From the NCBI GenBank assembly GCA_947629395.1, contig CANRDQ010000001.1:24188-88187 (forward strand): 64,000 bases of DNA. Reading direction: 5' to 3'. Origin of the DNA: an uncultured Bacilli bacterium (GTDB taxonomy: Bacteria > Bacillota_I > Bacilli_A > RF39 > UBA660). The position numbers and the translations under genes were made by a program. Of this stretch, positions 62,865 to 64,000 are shown in pieces; the stretch's first letter is position 1; every line of letters starts with the position of its first letter. The notes under the pieces were generated by a model. The model searched no databases, was not told the origin of the DNA, and saw only the letters and a program-made list of their open reading frames with translations.

Positions 62865-63260
62865 ATGGAACATATAATGAAACTTACTGAGGATAATTTT
62901 GAAGAAGTAAAATCTGGTGTAAAAATTAGAGAGTATAGACTTAATGATGAAAAAAGAAAATTAGTACAAGTAGGAGATACTATTAGATTTTTAAAACTTC
63001 CCAATTTAGATGAAGATATCGTAGTTGATGTTAAAGGTATAGAAACATTTGATAATTGGTATGATTGTTATTCTAAATATTATGATGAAGATTTTAAAAA
63101 TCTATATGATAGTGTTGAAGCTGTTGTTCAAGATACTTATGATGGTGGATACTATACAAAAGAAGAATCAGAAGAAAATGGATGTGTAATTTTCTCAATC
63201 GAAAAACATAGAACTAATCATCTAAATTCAACAGCTGACTATCAAAAAAAGAAAGCATAA
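62865..63260 (+). CDS. ASCH-domain (PUA-like) protein
   Basis: A 131-residue protein with the ASCH pattern: MKLTEDNFEEVKSGVKIREYRL, then VQVGDTIRFLKL. ASCH domains bind RNA, and some (YqfB) hydrolyse modified cytidine. GGAGGTG precedes the ATG. Confidence 0.85.
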   Translation: MEHIMKLTEDNFEEVKSGVKIREYRLNDEKRKLVQVGDTIRFLKLPNLDEDIVVDVKGIETFDNWYDCYSKYYDEDFKNLYDSVEAVVQDTYDGGYYTKEESEENGCVIFSIEKHRTNHLNSTADYQKKKA

Positions 63261-63278
63261 AAAATTTTTCATAATATT

Positions 63279-63314
63279 AAAATCCTATATCACTCTTTGA
63301 TATAGGATTTTTAG
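63279..63314 (+). terminator. Rho-independent terminator
   Basis: Perfect 14-bp stem (aaaatcctatatca / tgatataggatttt), 6-base loop, T-tail. Confidence 0.9.
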
Positions 63315-63379
63315 TAAATTTATATAATTTTATACTAAAATATCAATGCCTAATTATTTTAGTATAAGCCGACCCATAA

Positions 63380-63408
63380 TTGCATTTTTATATAAAATAT
63401 AGTATAAT
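63380..63408 (+). promoter_or_regulatory. Promoter of the tyrS T-box transcript
   Basis: TTGCAT, 17-bp spacer, TATAAT. Confidence 0.85.
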
Positions 63409-63414
63409 TAGCTT

Positions 63415-63629
63415 AGTTAATTAAAAAGCGATTCATTCGAAGTAATTATTTTATAATATTTTATAGAGAACTTGTGGTTGGTGAAAACAAGTAAAATTAA
63501 AATAATGAATTACAAATGATGATTTTAATTGGATAGTATCCATTATCAATAAGAGGTAATAAACTATTATTACAAATAAAGGTGGTACCACGAGTAATTC
63601 GTCCTTTTGGATGAGTTGCTCGTTTTTTT
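63415..63629 (+). promoter_or_regulatory. T-box leader of tyrS (Tyr specifier UAC)
   Basis: Stem I distal sequence GAGAACTTGTGGTTGGTG is followed by specifier TAC (63511-63513) after GAAT. The antiterminator AAAGG-[TGGTACC]-ACGA...TCGT-CCTTT competes with a terminator (63590-63623 then seven T). Uncharged tRNA-Tyr should favour read-through. Confidence 0.94.
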
Positions 63630-63649
63630 ATTTCGAGGAGGTGGTTTGT

Positions 63650-63751
63650 ATGGATAGTGATTATTACTATTATTACTTTGATGATTGTAATTTAATTAAC
63701 TATACAAAATGCCAAAGGAGAAATAAAAATTATGGAAAAGAAATTATTTGA
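63650..63751 (+). CDS. 33-residue Tyr-rich ORF between the T-box and tyrS
   Basis: ATG at 63650, six bases after GAGGAGGTGG, a much stronger ribosome site than that of tyrS. It encodes MDSDYYYYYFDDCN and onward: 7 Tyr in 33 codons, five in a row (TAT TAC TAT TAT TAC). It ends 20 bases inside tyrS in another frame. It lies after the T-box terminator, so it is read only with tyrS. Likely a Tyr-sensing leader peptide or a coupling ORF (inference). Confidence 0.7.
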   Translation: MDSDYYYYYFDDCNLINYTKCQRRNKNYGKEII

Positions 63752-64000
63752 TATCCTTAAAGAAAGAGGATATGTAAAAGATTTAACACATGAAAGTGAA
63801 ATTATTGATTTAGTTAATGGAGAACCTATGACTTTTTACTTAGGAATAGATCCTACTGCTGATAGTCTTCATATAGGACATTTCTTTGCATTAACAATGT
63901 TTAGATGGCTACAAGATTTTGGACATCATGGAATTATTTTAATTGGAGGAGCAACGGCTTTAATTGGAGATCCAACAGGAAAAAGTGATATGAGAAAGAT
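63732..64000 (+). CDS. tyrS: Tyrosine--tRNA ligase (5' part, runs off the window)
   Basis: The first 89 residues match TyrRS: YLGIDPTADSLHIGHFFAL (HIGH motif) and GGATALIGDPTGKSD. AAGGAG lies 11 bases before the ATG. Its start lies within the Tyr-rich ORF. Confidence 0.95.
   Translation, partial: MEKKLFDILKERGYVKDLTHESEIIDLVNGEPMTFYLGIDPTADSLHIGHFFALTMFRWLQDFGHHGIILIGGATALIGDPTGKSDMRK

Overview
The window is a contiguous, gene-dense, very AT-rich stretch of a bacterial chromosome. It looks like an anaerobic, low-GC, Gram-positive-type member of the Bacilli, perhaps one of the small-genome gut lineages near Erysipelotrichia or RF39 (inference). Reasons: strong Shine-Dalgarno sites, TTGACA/TATAAT promoters, T-box leaders, Rho-independent terminators after most genes, an LTA-synthase-like enzyme, sporulation genes (a SpoIIAA-like protein, SigF, SpoVAC/D/E, SpoVS, a SleC-like cortex lytic enzyme) and an anaerobic class III ribonucleotide reductase. 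TGA is used as a stop, so the standard bacterial code fits. I see no phage, insertion sequence, CRISPR array or rRNA.

Layout. 0-4 kb: envelope genes. 4-7 kb: a reduced spoIIA/spoVA cluster without spoIIAB. 7-10 kb: a secreted VanY-type carboxypeptidase, an RNHCP protein, scpAB and tRNA-Leu. 10-14 kb: mgtC-like, dut, an rRNA-type methyltransferase, a pseudouridine synthase and a proline-rich membrane protein. 14.4-16.6 kb: a zinc-type ArsR repressor with its operator and a P1B ATPase. 16.7-18.8 kb: spoVS and T-box-controlled serS. 19-22.7 kb: a GNAT-like protein, an ankyrin-like protein and tex. 22.8-25.9 kb: anaerobic ribonucleotide reductase, with the glycyl-radical domain encoded as a separate 59-residue protein between nrdD and nrdG. 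26-35.6 kb: membrane proteins, DUF1848, PAP2, an ABC-FtsX fusion, a GH13 enzyme and a uracil-DNA-glycosylase-like protein. 35.7-42.3 kb: an accessory, mostly minus-strand region with a VPNTG surface protein, a SLOG/PRTase group behind an apparent His-rich-leader attenuator, an HD-kinase fusion and a transglutaminase-like operon. 42.4-45.5 kb: TetR and feoAB. 45.5-50.7 kb: HD, GNAT, PHP, a nucleotidyltransferase-like protein, a phosphodiesterase and apt. 50.7-53.1 kb: divergent sleC-like and PG-binding/LysM genes. 53.1-57.9 kb: a GNAT-GNAT-TIM-barrel fusion, a metallopeptidase-like protein and a beta-helix surface protein. 58-64 kb: T-box metG, alr, GNAT, nucleotidyltransferase, ASCH, and T-box tyrS, which runs off the end.

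Most notable: (1) the split class III ribonucleotide reductase; (2) a 33-residue ORF with five consecutive Tyr codons between the tyrS T-box terminator and tyrS; (3) a His-rich leader peptide followed by mutually exclusive hairpins ending in a terminator at 39.47-39.68 kb; (4) a sigF operon with no SpoIIAB and a SpoIIAA-like protein lacking the regulatory serine; (5) several unusual domain fusions and small ORFs. Assignments rest on reading motifs by eye; no database search was possible.
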